Shown here: piece after piece, positions 28,186-37,927 of the stretch
Layout: the number at the start of each line of letters is the position of its first letter
Position numbering within the stretch: the first letter of the stretch is position 1
Source of the DNA: Acidobacteriaceae bacterium
Lineage (GTDB): Bacteria > Acidobacteriota > Terriglobia > Terriglobales > Acidobacteriaceae
DNA length: 64,000 bases
Direction: 5' to 3'
Assembly: GCA_027449965.1 (NCBI GenBank)
Contig: DAIDKP010000026.1
Location: 62,001-126,000, forward strand
Notes under the pieces: model-generated
Told to the model about the DNA's origin: nothing
Database searches by the model: none
What the model saw: only the letters and a program-made list of their open reading frames with translations
Program-made: the position numbers and the translations under genes

Positions 28186-28313
28186 GCGCTGCGCTTGTTT
28201 TCTCATCCTCCTTTCGTTCCGCCTTCCACCTGCTCGCGGCACGCGCCGGAGGTCTATCCCGTACTCTGCACCCGGCGCTGGAATTTTGTAGAGAAAAGGT
28301 CGTACCATCATTT

Positions 28314-31300
28314 ATGGACTGGCATTCTTATCTGTCTTCTTCTGTTGCCGCACACACCTCGCCCTACGCGTTTCCCACGCTCATCGACCCGCGTTTTGAC
28401 TCCGACTCCTGCGGCGTCGGCTTTATCGCGCAGCTCTCCGGCGACCCCTCTCATGCCATCCTTCGTCACGCACTGACCGCGCTTGCTCGCCTCGAGCATC
28501 GCGGAGCCGTCGCCGCCGACGGCAAATCCAGCGACGGTGTCGGACTCATGACCGCCATCCCGCGTGAACTTCTGCTGGCCTCTGTCGGCCTCACGCTCCA
28601 GCCGCAAAAACCCCTCGGCGTCGTCGTCGCCTTTCTGCCCGACGACGACTCCGCCCAGCGCAAGCTGCTCGACAACGCGCTCGCCGCCCAGCGCGCTACC
28701 GTCCTTGCCTGGCGCTCCGTCCCGGTCCGCAAAGAGGTGCTCGGACCCATCGCCGCATCCTCCATGCCACGCATCTGCCAGGTGCTCGTCACCACCGATG
28801 ATCCGGCGGACTTCGACCGCCGCCTCTATCTCGCGCGCAAGCACTTCGAGCGCTCCCAGGCTTCTGGCTACGTCGTCAGCTCTTCTTCTTCGACCATCAT
28901 CTACAAAGCGCTTTGCGCCGGTCGTCTCCTTGCCGACTGTTACCCCGACCTCGCGGATCCGGCCTTTGCCACGCCCTTTGCCATCTTCCATCAGCGCTAC
29001 GCCACCAACGTTCTGCCCTCGTGGGATCGCGCGCAGCCTTTCCGCGCGCTGGCTCACAACGGCGAGATCAACACCATCTGGGGCAACCGTTCCCGCATGG
29101 AGGCCCGCGCCGCCACCATGCCGCTTGATCTTTATCCCATCCTCACCAGTGGCGGCTCAGATTCCACTTCGCTTGACGAAGTCGCCGAGCTGCTTTCGCA
29201 AAACGGGCGCACCCTCGCCGAAGCCATTCGTATGCTGGTCCCGCCCGCCAATCATGGCAACCGCTCCTCGTTCCTCCAGTACAGCGGCGACTGCATCGAG
29301 CCGTGGGACGGCCCTGCCGCGCTGGCCTTCGCCGACGGCCGCCAGGTCGGTGCCATCCTCGACCGCAACGGACTGCGTCCCTGCCGCTTCTCGCTCTCTG
29401 ACGATGGCCTCGTCTACGCCGGCTCCGAAGTCGGCCTCGTCGACATCGATCCGGAGCGCGTCATCCACTCCGGTCGACTCGGTCCCGGCCAGATGATCCT
29501 CGCCGATCTCGAAACCCACGAGTTTCTTGAAAACGACGAACTGCTCGCTCGCTTCGATACTGCCGGTAATTATCAGGATCTCGTCCAGCGCGACACGCCC
29601 CTCGTCGCCGACAATCCCTGGCAGCCCATCGAAGCCGCCGAACTCAACCGCCTCCAGCATCGCTTCGGTTACAGCCGCGAAGACGTGCGCATGATCCTCG
29701 CGCCCATGGCCGCGGAGGGCAAGGATGCCGTCTGGTCCATGGGCGACGACACCCCGATCGCGCCGCTGGCCCGCGCCCCGCGCTCGCTGTACAGTTTCTT
29801 CCGCCAGCGCTTCGCTCAGGTCACCAATCCTCCCATCGATCCGCTCCGCGAGGCTGTCGTCCTCCAGATGCACACCCGTCTCGGGCCTTGGCCTCACATC
29901 CTCGAACGGCGCGAACCGCTACCCGGCCTCTCGCTGGCTTCGCCTTTGCTCACGCTGTCCCAGATGGATCGCCTCGGTCAGCGCCGTCACCCGCACGCCG
30001 CCGAGCTGCCTGTCGAAATCCTCGACTGCCTCTTTTCCGCCAATGATTCCCTGGAATCAGGTCTTGATCTGCTCACCCGTACCGCCGTCGAGCAGGTCGC
30101 GCAGGGCGCAAAGATTCTGCTGCTCACCGATCGCGCTGCCTCCGTCACCGCCATGCCCATCCCCATGGCCATGGCCGTCGGAGCTGTTCATCGCCGCCTC
30201 ATTCAGGAGGGCGTCCGCGCGGAAGTCGGCCTCGCCGTCGAGGCCGGTGACTGCCGCGAGATTCATCACGTCGCCGTCCTGCTCGGCATGGGTGCCGGGG
30301 CCATCTGTCCCTGGCTCGCCATTGAAACCGCAAACGCCGTCCAGCCCCTCGACGGCGAGCGCAATCTCCTCCACGCGCTCGAACTCGGTCTTGCCAAAGT
30401 CATGTCCAAGATGGGCATCAGCGTCGTGGACAGCTACCGAGGCGCTCATCTCTTCGACATCCTCGGCCTCGCCGACGAGGTCACGCGCAAGTGTTTCTCC
30501 GGTGCGCCATCCCCGCTCTCTGGCCTCGGCTTTGCCCAGGTTGAGCAGCTCATCCGCTCCAACTGGCAGGATGACTCCGCCACACCGTCCGAGTCGTCAC
30601 CGGAACCCGATTCCGGTTCCCTCGTCACCTCCATCGCTCGCCCGCCCGCCGCCGCCGCGCGCGATCTGCCCGACTACGGCTTCATCCGCTTCCGCAAGGC
30701 TGACGAAGCCGAATCCCACGCCTGGCAGCCGCAGACCGTTCGCGCGCTCCAGTCCGTCGTCGGCTCCACCAAACAAGGCGCGGCGCTCGCGCTCGCTCCG
30801 TGGTCGTCCTTCGCCGAGCAGGCCAGGGAAGCGCAGCCTGCCAACCTCCGCGACCTGCTCGAAATCCGTCCCGCCGGCCCGGAACTCGCCCTCGACGCCG
30901 TCGAGCCGACCGGCACCATCGTACGCACCTTCATCGCCTCGGCCATGAGCTTCGGCTCGCTCTCGCCAGAGGCGCACCAGACCATCACCCAGGGCATGAA
31001 CCTCATCGGCGCGCGCTCCAACACCGGCGAAGGCGGCGAAGACCCTGCCGTCTACTCGCCCATCGACGGTGCGCCCTCGCTGCTCAACAACAAAATCAAA
31101 CAGGTCGCCAGCGGACGCTTCGGCGTCACCGCCGAATACCTCATCCACGCCGAAGAGATCGAAATCAAAATCGCACAGGGTGCCAAGCCCGGCGAAGGCG
31201 GCCAGCTCCCCGGCCACAAAGTCACCGAGCTGATCGCACGCCTGCGCCACGCCCAGCCCGGCATGCAGCTCATCTCTCCGCCGCCGCATCACGACATCTA

Positions 31301-32780
31301 CTCCATCGAAGACCTCGCGCAGCTCATCTACGATCTCAAGCGCGTCAACCCCGCAGCCGCCGTCGGCGTCAAGCTCGTCTCCGAGTGCGGCGTCGGCACC
31401 ATCGCCGCCGGCGTCGCCAAGGCCTACGCCGACTACATCGTCATCGCCGGCCACTCCGGCGGCACCGGCGCATCGCCCCTGTCCAGCATCAAGTACGCTG
31501 GTGACCCCTGGGAACTCGGCCTCGCCGAAGCCCAGCAGGTGCTCGTCCACAACGGCCTGCGCGGTCGCGTCCGCCTGCGCACCGACGGCGGCCTGCGCAC
31601 CGCCCGCGACATCCTCATCGCCGCCCTGCTCGGTGCCGATGAGTTCGCTTTCGGCACCGCCGTCCTCGTCGCGCTGGGCTGCGACATGGCTCGCCAGTGC
31701 CACCTCAACACCTGCCCCACCGGCATCGCCACTCAGCGCCCGGAACTCCGCGCCAAATTCCGCGGCAAGCCCGAGCACGTCGTCCGCTTCTGCGAAGAAC
31801 TGGCCACAGAACTCCGCCAGTTGCTCGCCACGCTCGGCCTTCCCTCGCTCGCCTCGGCCACCGGACGCACCGACCTGCTTGAGCAGATCCGCTTCGACGG
31901 CGCGCTCGATCTCTCACCCGTCCTCGCCGCCGCGCGCATCGCCGCGGAAACCGGCACCGCCATACGCTGGATGGGCGCGCGCAACGACCGCCCCGAAGAC
32001 CGTCCCGCCCTCGACGACGCCTGGGTCGAACCGGCACTCGCCGCCTGGCGCGCCAACCAGCCCTACTCGCTCACCACGCGCATCACCAACGAAGACCGCA
32101 CCATCGGCGCGCGACTCGCCGGCAAACTCGCCCAGCTTCGCACCCAGAATCCCTCCGCCACCGGCGCACCGCTCAGCTTTTCCATGCACGGCGTCGCCGG
32201 CCAGTCCTTCGGAGCCTTCGCCGTCTCAGGCATGACCCTCTGCCTCGACGGCCTTGCCAACGACTTCGTCGGCAAGGGACTCAGCGGAGGTGAGCTGATC
32301 CTGCGTCCCCAGGGCCGCGCCGCGCGTGAGAGCACACGCCACGTCATCCTCGGCAACGTCGCCCTCTACGGCGCAACCTCCGGCTCGCTGTTCGCCGCCG
32401 GTCGCGCCGGCGAACGCTTCGCCGTCCGCAACTCCGGCGCGCTGGCCATCGTCGAGGGCTGCGGCGACCACGGCTGCGAATACATGACCGGCGGACTCGC
32501 CGTCATCCTCGGCGACACCGGCATCAACTTCGGCGCCGGCATGACCGGCGGCCTCGCCTGGATCTACGACGACAAAGCATCCTTCATCGAAGACGGCCTC
32601 TACCACCCGGATTTCCTCGTCGCCGAACGCTACCTCGACCTCGACTTCGCCGCCCAGCGATCCATCCGCGAACTCGTCGATCTCCACGTCGCCAAAACCG
32701 ACAGCGCCTGCGGCAAAGTTCTGCTCACGCGCTGGGACGAACTAGCCCGCAACCTCATCCGCGTCACCCCCAAAGCCTGA
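28314..32780 (+). CDS. gltB: Glutamate synthase large subunit (GltB/GOGAT)
   Basis: This 1488-residue enzyme transfers the glutamine amide nitrogen to 2-oxoglutarate. A 32-residue propeptide precedes the class-II amidotransferase domain, whose N-terminal Cys33 (DSCGVGF) is exposed by cleavage. The central domain follows. Then come the FMN/synthase domain (TGEGGEDPAVYS; IKQVASGRFGV; PGEGGQLPGHKV; ISPPPHHDIYSIEDL) with the 3Fe-4S cysteines in GCDMARQCHLNTCPTG, and the C-terminal beta-helix domain (GGLAVILGDTGINFGAGMTGG). I chose ATG 28314; the frame extends far upstream through argR but has no ribosome site there. No gltD follows, so the small subunit is elsewhere or the enzyme is ferredoxin-dependent. 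Confidence 0.95.
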   Translation: MDWHSYLSSSVAAHTSPYAFPTLIDPRFDSDSCGVGFIAQLSGDPSHAILRHALTALARLEHRGAVAADGKSSDGVGLMTAIPRELLLASVGLTLQPQKPLGVVVAFLPDDDSAQRKLLDNALAAQRATVLAWRSVPVRKEVLGPIAASSMPRICQVLVTTDDPADFDRRLYLARKHFERSQASGYVVSSSSSTIIYKALCAGRLLADCYPDLADPAFATPFAIFHQRYATNVLPSWDRAQPFRALAHNGEINTIWGNRSRMEARAATMPLDLYPILTSGGSDSTSLDEVAELLSQNGRTLAEAIRMLVPPANHGNRSSFLQYSGDCIEPWDGPAALAFADGRQVGAILDRNGLRPCRFSLSDDGLVYAGSEVGLVDIDPERVIHSGRLGPGQMILADLETHEFLENDELLARFDTAGNYQDLVQRDTPLVADNPWQPIEAAELNRLQHRFGYSREDVRMILAPMAAEGKDAVWSMGDDTPIAPLARAPRSLYSFFRQRFAQVTNPPIDPLREAVVLQMHTRLGPWPHILERREPLPGLSLASPLLTLSQMDRLGQRRHPHAAELPVEILDCLFSANDSLESGLDLLTRTAVEQVAQGAKILLLTDRAASVTAMPIPMAMAVGAVHRRLIQEGVRAEVGLAVEAGDCREIHHVAVLLGMGAGAICPWLAIETANAVQPLDGERNLLHALELGLAKVMSKMGISVVDSYRGAHLFDILGLADEVTRKCFSGAPSPLSGLGFAQVEQLIRSNWQDDSATPSESSPEPDSGSLVTSIARPPAAAARDLPDYGFIRFRKADEAESHAWQPQTVRALQSVVGSTKQGAALALAPWSSFAEQAREAQPANLRDLLEIRPAGPELALDAVEPTGTIVRTFIASAMSFGSLSPEAHQTITQGMNLIGARSNTGEGGEDPAVYSPIDGAPSLLNNKIKQVASGRFGVTAEYLIHAEEIEIKIAQGAKPGEGGQLPGHKVTELIARLRHAQPGMQLISPPPHHDIYSIEDLAQLIYDLKRVNPAAAVGVKLVSECGVGTIAAGVAKAYADYIVIAGHSGGTGASPLSSIKYAGDPWELGLAEAQQVLVHNGLRGRVRLRTDGGLRTARDILIAALLGADEFAFGTAVLVALGCDMARQCHLNTCPTGIATQRPELRAKFRGKPEHVVRFCEELATELRQLLATLGLPSLASATGRTDLLEQIRFDGALDLSPVLAAARIAAETGTAIRWMGARNDRPEDRPALDDAWVEPALAAWRANQPYSLTTRITNEDRTIGARLAGKLAQLRTQNPSATGAPLSFSMHGVAGQSFGAFAVSGMTLCLDGLANDFVGKGLSGGELILRPQGRAARESTRHVILGNVALYGATSGSLFAAGRAGERFAVRNSGALAIVEGCGDHGCEYMTGGLAVILGDTGINFGAGMTGGLAWIYDDKASFIEDGLYHPDFLVAERYLDLDFAAQRSIRELVDLHVAKTDSACGKVLLTRWDELARNLIRVTPKA

Positions 32781-33406
32781 TTCACCAGGCCTGGGTCACG
32801 GAGCCTGACGCGCAAATCTCAATTCCTCAACCACTTTCCCTCAACGACAGAGGCGGCAACCCGCCGCCTCTGCAAATCCAGTCAAGCGCCTGCCTATGGA
32901 AAACCTCCATATCTTGCCGACAACAAACTGAATGGTATTCCATGGAAGCTGTTACAGCCCATCCACTTTTAGTAAAGTTTTACGCTGATATCGCCGCAGT
33001 CCATCGAACGTACCTCCAGGAATCTCGACTACTCTTCCTGTGAAACCGGAGCCTGTCGCCTCTTGCTCTTGCGTAACCCTGATTCTGAATCTGCTAACTC
33101 TATACAGGAGAAGAATAAGCACTTCCAGTGTCCGGCGCCGTGACGTCAAGGCGCACGTTACTGAAGCGCATATTTCTGACAATTTAGTAATCTGATAATT
33201 TTTATTTGCTTCATATATTCAGCGGTATGATATCTCTAACAATTTGAGTTAGCTTTCTCTATTGCCGAGCGACTCAGGCCCAATAGCATTAAGCGGATGC
33301 AGACCTCTGTTCTTACTCTCGGACTTCAGTGCTTTCGGCACTTTTCTGGATTCACGGCAGGCTCTCGAATCCTGCAGGGATCTATGGGAAGGGAGGTTGG
33401 ATTGCC
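32781..33406. other. 626-bp intergenic region
   Basis: Apart from the hairpin after gltB, no gene or repeat was supported. The right half is distinctly AT-rich (33180-33260, including TAATCTGATAATTTTTATTT), which suits a promoter region for the downstream glycosylphosphotransferase gene. An open frame on the minus strand at 32952-33182 has no ribosome site or family resemblance. Confidence 0.4.
32848..32872 (+). terminator. Perfect 10-bp GC hairpin downstream of gltB
   Basis: CAGAGGCGGC pairs perfectly with GCCGCCTCTG around an AACCC loop, 68 bases after the gltB stop. There is no T-run, so termination may rely on the stem or on Rho. Confidence 0.5.
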
Positions 33407-34930
33407 ATGGCGACACCTGAACTTCATAAACCGATAGCTGCGAACAACCAGCCACCGACGAAACATCCTCGTCCAACCAGCCAAACCGGTCGTTATCAAA
33501 CGGCGCGCGGCAGCATTCTCGGCTGGATGGCGCTGGATGCCATCACTGTTTTGCTCGCCGTCACCGCCGCCACAGTCATCGACCTTCACATTTCGCCTCT
33601 GAACGGCGCTCGAAGTTTTGTCCACAGTCAGCTCATTCAGGGTGAAACCGTCGGTGTGCTCACAGCGCTCCTGGTCGGCTTTATTGCTGTGCTCATCCTG
33701 GTCAACCGCAGCCTGCTTCTTTACAGCCCGGTCCGACTGGCGAGCCACTTGCATGAGCAGCGTCTCAGCCTTCAGGCTTGCCTCATCACCACACTCATGC
33801 TTATGGGGGCGCTCTATCTGCTCCATGCCGAAATGGTTCCGCGCCGCATCGTGCTCATCTCGGTGCTTTTGATTACTGTCGGCCTGGCGCTGCGCCGCGC
33901 GCTTTTCCGCACCGCCATGTATCACCGCTTTGAACGTGGCATCAACACCCGCAACGTCATCATCGTAGGTCTCGGCGCAGAAGCGCTCGCCTTGCGGCAT
34001 CATCTGCAAAATATGCGCCAGCTTGGTTTTGTCTTCAAGGGTTTTGTCTATGTTCCGGGCGTGGATAACCTCCATGAATTCCGCACAGCAGACGAACTGC
34101 TTGGTCCACTCGACCAGCTCTTTGACTATGCCCGGCAGCACTTCGTGGATGAGATATTCTTCACCGCTGTCTGCGAGCGCAGCGTCATCAACCTGACCCT
34201 GGAACGCGCGCGGGAAAGTGGCATTGATCTCCGGGTTGTGCCGGATCTCTATGACGGGCTGGCCTGGAGCAACAATGTCGAGTACATCGGGCAGTTTCCC
34301 ACGATTCCTCTGTACCGCAGCGAAATTCCCGAAGTTGCGCTCGTACTCAAGCGCATCTTTGATGTCTTCTTCTCGGTGCTCGTCTTCGCAATTCTTTCCC
34401 CGGTCATGCTGCTCATCGCCCTTGCCATACGGCTCGATTCCGAAGGCCCCATCTTTTATCTCTCCGAGCGCATCGGGCGCAAAGGCAATGTCTTCCGCTG
34501 CATCAAGTTCCGCACCATGGTTCAGGATGCGGAGCGTCGTCGTGCCGAACTCATGCACATGAACGAGCGAGAAGGCATTCTCTTCAAGTTGAAACGCGAT
34601 CCACGCGTCACACGTGTGGGAGCGTTCCTTCGCAAATATTCCCTGGACGAGCTGCCCCAGTTCTTCAACGTTCTCAATGGCACCATGAGCATCGTTGGTC
34701 CGCGTCCGCCCATCGCCAGCGAAGTTCGCCAGTATCGGCTGGCTCATCTGCGCCGTCTGGACGTCACCCCAGGCATCACGGGACTCTGGCAGGTTCAGGC
34801 ACGGCAGGATCCATCCTTTGACAGCTACATCTCGCTCGATGTCAGCTACATCGAAAACTGGAGCCTCTGGCTCGATCTCAAGATCATCCTTCGCACCATC
34901 GGCGTAGTCTTTGCCGGCACCGGCTCCTGA
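33407..34930 (+). CDS. Undecaprenyl-phosphate sugar phosphotransferase (WcaJ/PssY type)
   Basis: This 507-residue membrane enzyme starts polysaccharide synthesis by moving a sugar-1-phosphate onto undecaprenyl phosphate. It has four N-terminal membrane segments (about 40-175), a CoA-binding-like domain starting [16 protein letters not shown], and a fifth hydrophobic segment, [20 protein letters not shown]. The conserved catalytic domain contains [37 protein letters not shown] and IVGPRPP, then [11 protein letters not shown] chose ATG 33407 because GGGAGG lies 10 bases upstream. It is the likely initiating transferase for the polysaccharide cluster at 8-20 kb, although it is 13 kb away. Confidence 0.92.
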   Translation: MATPELHKPIAANNQPPTKHPRPTSQTGRYQTARGSILGWMALDAITVLLAVTAATVIDLHISPLNGARSFVHSQLIQGETVGVLTALLVGFIAVLILVNRSLLLYSPVRLASHLHEQRLSLQACLITTLMLMGALYLLHAEMVPRRIVLISVLLITVGLALRRALFRTAMYHRFERGINTRNVIIVGLGAEALALRHHLQNMRQLGFVFKGFVYVPGVDNLHEFRTADELLGPLDQLFDYARQHFVDEIFFTAVCERSVINLTLERARESGIDLRVVPDLYDGLAWSNNVEYIGQFPTIPLYRSEIPEVALVLKRIFDVFFSVLVFAILSPVMLLIALAIRLDSEGPIFYLSERIGRKGNVFRCIKFRTMVQDAERRRAELMHMNEREGILFKLKRDPRVTRVGAFLRKYSLDELPQFFNVLNGTMSIVGPRPPIASEVRQYRLAHLRRLDVTPGITGLWQVQARQDPSFDSYISLDVSYIENWSLWLDLKIILRTIGVVFAGTGS

Positions 34931-35027
34931 TCGTCACTCCGGTTGGTCATGCTTCCATCGCGGCGTTGCGGCAAATCTGGTTTACGCCCCATCGGGTTCG
35001 CGGGCTCAGGTGTTGGCGCATCTCAGT

Positions 35028-35033
35028 TACACT
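35028..35033 (+). promoter_or_regulatory. -10-like box TACACT for leaderless nadE
   Basis: TACACT ends 6 bases before the GTG start, exactly where a -10 element would sit for transcription starting at the start codon. No ribosome site is present. The same arrangement occurs before the lpxL-like gene. Confidence 0.4.
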
Positions 35034-35039
35034 AATACT

Positions 35040-36725
35040 GTGAAGATCGCTCTTGCCCAGACCAACCCCACTGTTGGGGACTTCGCGGCAAATTCCAAAC
35101 AGATTGAAGACGCAGTCCGTCGCGCGGCGGCTGCACAGGCTCGTTTGATCGTCTTTCCGGAACTGGCCATCCCCGGCTATCCACCGGCGGATCTGCTCGA
35201 CAAGGCTTCCTTTCTTGTCCGCTGCCAGGCTTCCGTTGAGTCGTTCCAGCAGATCACTGCCGAGCTTCCCATTGCAATCCTGCTCGGTGTTGCGCTGCCC
35301 GCACCCGACGGTAGCGGCAAGCCCGCCATCAACGTCGCACTGCTGCTCGATCACGGGTGCATCGTCTTCCAGCAGCAGAAGATGCTGCTGCCTTTCTACG
35401 ATGTCTTCGATGAGCAGCGTTACTTTGCTCCCGCAAACGAACAGTCCATCTGCGCATGGGAAGGAGAGCGGCTGGCCATCACCATCTGTGAAGATGCCTG
35501 GAACGACAAGGATTTCTGGCCGCAGCGCCTCTATCCCGTCGATCCCATTGAACGCCTGGCTGCGGATCGCCCGACGCTGCTCATCAACCTCTCAGCCTCG
35601 CCATACTGGGTTGGCAAGCCCGCCATTCGCAGGCGCATGCTTCAGACCATCGCGACGCGTCACCGCCTGCCTGTCGTCTTTGTCAATCAGGTCGGCGGCA
35701 ATGACAGTCTCGTCTTCGACGGCTCCTCGTTTGCCCTCGATGCTTCCGGTCAGTGTCTCGCACAAGCTGCCGCCTTCCAGCAAGACCTCGTCTATGTCGA
35801 CTCCGCTGAACTATGCGGCCTCGCTCCTCTCGATTCCGGCATCGTCGAACGCGCAGCCGAGCCGCCTGCGACTCAGCCAGTGGCAGAGCAGGAGCTTTTC
35901 GACGCGCTCGTCCTTGGCACCCGCGACTATATTCACAAAACCGGCTTTCGCAAGGCAGTCATCGGCCTGAGCGGCGGCATCGATTCAGCTCTGGTCGCCG
36001 TGATTGCCACGCACGCTCTCGGTGCAGACAACGTGCTCACCCTCGGGATGCCAAGCCAGTATTCTTCTCCAGGATCCATCGAAGACAGCCAACAGCTTGC
36101 ACATAATCTCGGGGTGCGCTTTGAGGTTGTTGGCATTCAGACCATCTTTCAGACCTTCACCCAGACACTCCAGTCACTGTTCGAGGGCTGCTCGCCGGAT
36201 CTCACCGAAGAAAATCTCCAGTCGCGCATCCGTGGCACGCTGCTCATGGCCATCTCCAACAAGTTTTCCCGTCTGGTGCTCACCACAGGAAACAAATCGG
36301 AGATGTCGGTTGGATACTGCACGCTTTACGGCGATATGGTCGGCGCTCTTGCCGTGATCGGCGACTTGCTCAAGACGCGCGTCTATGATCTCTGTCGCTG
36401 GATCAATCGTGAGCAGGAGGTGATTCCGCAGGCCATCCTCACCAAATCTCCATCGGCTGAGTTACGCCCGGATCAGAAGGACAGCGACTCCCTGCCACCC
36501 TACGATGTGCTCGATCCCATTCTCGCCGCCTACATCGAGCGCGGCGAATCGACGGAGGAGATCATCCTGCGCTCCGGTTTCGCTCGGCCTCTTGTCGAGT
36601 CCGTGGTCGCGCTGGTGGAACGCAGCGAATACAAGCGTCAGCAGGCCGCGCCCGTGCTCAAAGTCACTCCCAAATCGTTCGGCAGCGGCCGCAGATTTCC
36701 CATAGCCGCTCACCGTCAGGTATAA
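35040..36725 (+). CDS. nadE: Glutamine-dependent NAD+ synthetase
   Basis: This 561-residue enzyme makes NAD from deamido-NAD using glutamine. The N-terminal nitrilase-type glutaminase has the triad E41 (FPELAIPGYPP), K114 (QQQKMLLP) and C150 (ICEDAW). The C-terminal synthetase has the pyrophosphatase loop S311-GGIDS and the blocks GMPSQYSSPGSIEDSQ, TGNKSEMSVGYCTLYGD and LTKSPSAELRPDQKDSDSLP. I chose GTG 35040 (VKIALAQTNPTVGDF), the universal family start, which also has the -10-like box just upstream. Translation further upstream would overlap the previous gene. The thiol protein gene follows after 56 bases. Confidence 0.95.
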   Translation: MKIALAQTNPTVGDFAANSKQIEDAVRRAAAAQARLIVFPELAIPGYPPADLLDKASFLVRCQASVESFQQITAELPIAILLGVALPAPDGSGKPAINVALLLDHGCIVFQQQKMLLPFYDVFDEQRYFAPANEQSICAWEGERLAITICEDAWNDKDFWPQRLYPVDPIERLAADRPTLLINLSASPYWVGKPAIRRRMLQTIATRHRLPVVFVNQVGGNDSLVFDGSSFALDASGQCLAQAAAFQQDLVYVDSAELCGLAPLDSGIVERAAEPPATQPVAEQELFDALVLGTRDYIHKTGFRKAVIGLSGGIDSALVAVIATHALGADNVLTLGMPSQYSSPGSIEDSQQLAHNLGVRFEVVGIQTIFQTFTQTLQSLFEGCSPDLTEENLQSRIRGTLLMAISNKFSRLVLTTGNKSEMSVGYCTLYGDMVGALAVIGDLLKTRVYDLCRWINREQEVIPQAILTKSPSAELRPDQKDSDSLPPYDVLDPILAAYIERGESTEEIILRSGFARPLVESVVALVERSEYKRQQAAPVLKVTPKSFGSGRRFPIAAHRQV

Positions 36726-36781
36726 ACCAGTAGATGCCGCATTGCACGTTGCGTGCCTCTGTAAACAAAGGAGAATCGCCA

Positions 36782-37762
36782 TTGAAGTTTCTGTCTTCCT
36801 CTCGTAACCTGCTGTTGCTGGCACTTTGCGCCACTGTTCTTGTCCCCGTCGCCTGCGCACAACAGAATATTCCTCCTGCTCCGGCTCAGGGTGCGGGTGC
36901 AATCGCAGGGCCGGTCTTCCCCAAGCCTGATCCGAAGGACTTCACCGCCACAACGCCCACAGTCGATCAGGTCAATGCATTTCTCAAGGCGACCTGGGGC
37001 TATGACTCCAGCCGATTGTTTCAGGTGCAGCGCATCGCCAGGACCCAGATCGATGGCGTCGCCAATGTGGTCGTTATTGTCGGCACACGCGACAAGCCTC
37101 AGCTCAGCGCGCTTCAGTTCTTCACCATGCCTGACGGAAAGCACATCATCGCCGGCGGCGAAATTCTTCCCTTTGGCGCGCGTCCCTATGACGAAAACCG
37201 CGCCACGCTGCTGAGCCGCGCAACGGGTCCGTGGGAAGGCGCGGCTCCGCGTGATCTCGTCCTGGTCGAGTTTGCTGATTTCCAGTGCCCGCACTGCAAA
37301 GCTGCTGAGCCGACCATGGAAAAGCTGGCCGCCGATTTTCCCAACGCGCACATCATCTTCCAGAACTTCCCGTTGACGCACGTGCATACGCAGGCATTCC
37401 GCGCTGCCGCCTACGGTGTCTGCGTGGCGCAACTGGGTGGAAATGCGGCCTTCTTCAAATATGACAAGGCCGTATTCGATGGGCAGGCTGGACTGACGAC
37501 TGATGACAGCACCACGCTCACCCTCAACAGCGCCGTCACCGCCGCCGGTCTCAGCCCGGATAAGGTGCAGGCCTGCTCCACCACTGCGGCCACACAGGCA
37601 ACCGTCCAAAGCCAGATCAAGCTGGCGGAGGATCTCGGCGTCAATCAGACTCCGTCGCTGGCGATCAACGGACGACTGATTCCGCTGGGCGGCGTCCCTT
37701 ACGACGCGCTCAAGCAGATCATCGCCTATCAGGCGCAGATGGACGGTCCGGCACCCAAATAA
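36782..37762 (+). CDS. Exported DsbA/DsbG-like thioredoxin-fold protein
   Basis: This 326-residue periplasmic protein has an N-terminal signal segment (FLSSSRNLLLLALCATVLVP). It then has an unassigned domain (about 45-150) and a thioredoxin domain with redox motif C169-PH-C172 in FADFQCPHCKAAEPTM. A cis-proline loop lies in NQTPSLAINGR. The CPHC motif is that of DsbA-type oxidases and their relatives (DSBA_oxidored/thioredoxin_4). The start is a TTG with AAAGGAGAA upstream; no ATG is nearby in frame. ACAQQ leaves it uncertain whether signal peptidase I or II processes it. A role in disulfide formation or isomerisation is inferred. Confidence 0.85.
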   Translation: MKFLSSSRNLLLLALCATVLVPVACAQQNIPPAPAQGAGAIAGPVFPKPDPKDFTATTPTVDQVNAFLKATWGYDSSRLFQVQRIARTQIDGVANVVVIVGTRDKPQLSALQFFTMPDGKHIIAGGEILPFGARPYDENRATLLSRATGPWEGAAPRDLVLVEFADFQCPHCKAAEPTMEKLAADFPNAHIIFQNFPLTHVHTQAFRAAAYGVCVAQLGGNAAFFKYDKAVFDGQAGLTTDDSTTLTLNSAVTAAGLSPDKVQACSTTAATQATVQSQIKLAEDLGVNQTPSLAINGRLIPLGGVPYDALKQIIAYQAQMDGPAPK

Positions 37763-37786
37763 ACATCATTGAATCGTCACACCCGG

Positions 37787-37823
37787 CAGCGGACTGCATT
37801 GATGCAGTCCGCTGTTTGTTTTT
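37787..37823 (+). terminator. Strong Rho-independent terminator
   Basis: CAGCGGACTGCA pairs perfectly with TGCAGTCCGCTG (12 bp, TTGA loop) and is followed by TTTGTTTTT. It ends the nadE / DsbA-like unit and faces the convergent secretin gene. Confidence 0.9.
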
Positions 37824-37927
37824 GCCGGATTGCCCCGCCACCGGCTCCGCATTCGCTTCGCCGCGACGTGTGCCCGGTCGCGAATCATAGGAATACGAGC
37901 CAGGCCTGCGCGGCGAAGAACCGCGCT

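Noticed and set aside
27594-28313. Extension of the gltB frame upstream through argC and argR
   Set aside because: The extra 240 codons are antisense to argR and argC, are Ser/Pro/Arg-rich without family resemblance, and have no ribosome site. The GltB family starts a short propeptide before the catalytic Cys.
32952-33182. 76-codon minus-strand frame in the gltB downstream gap
   Set aside because: No ribosome site, no recognisable motif, and a composition unlike neighbouring genes. Treated as non-coding.
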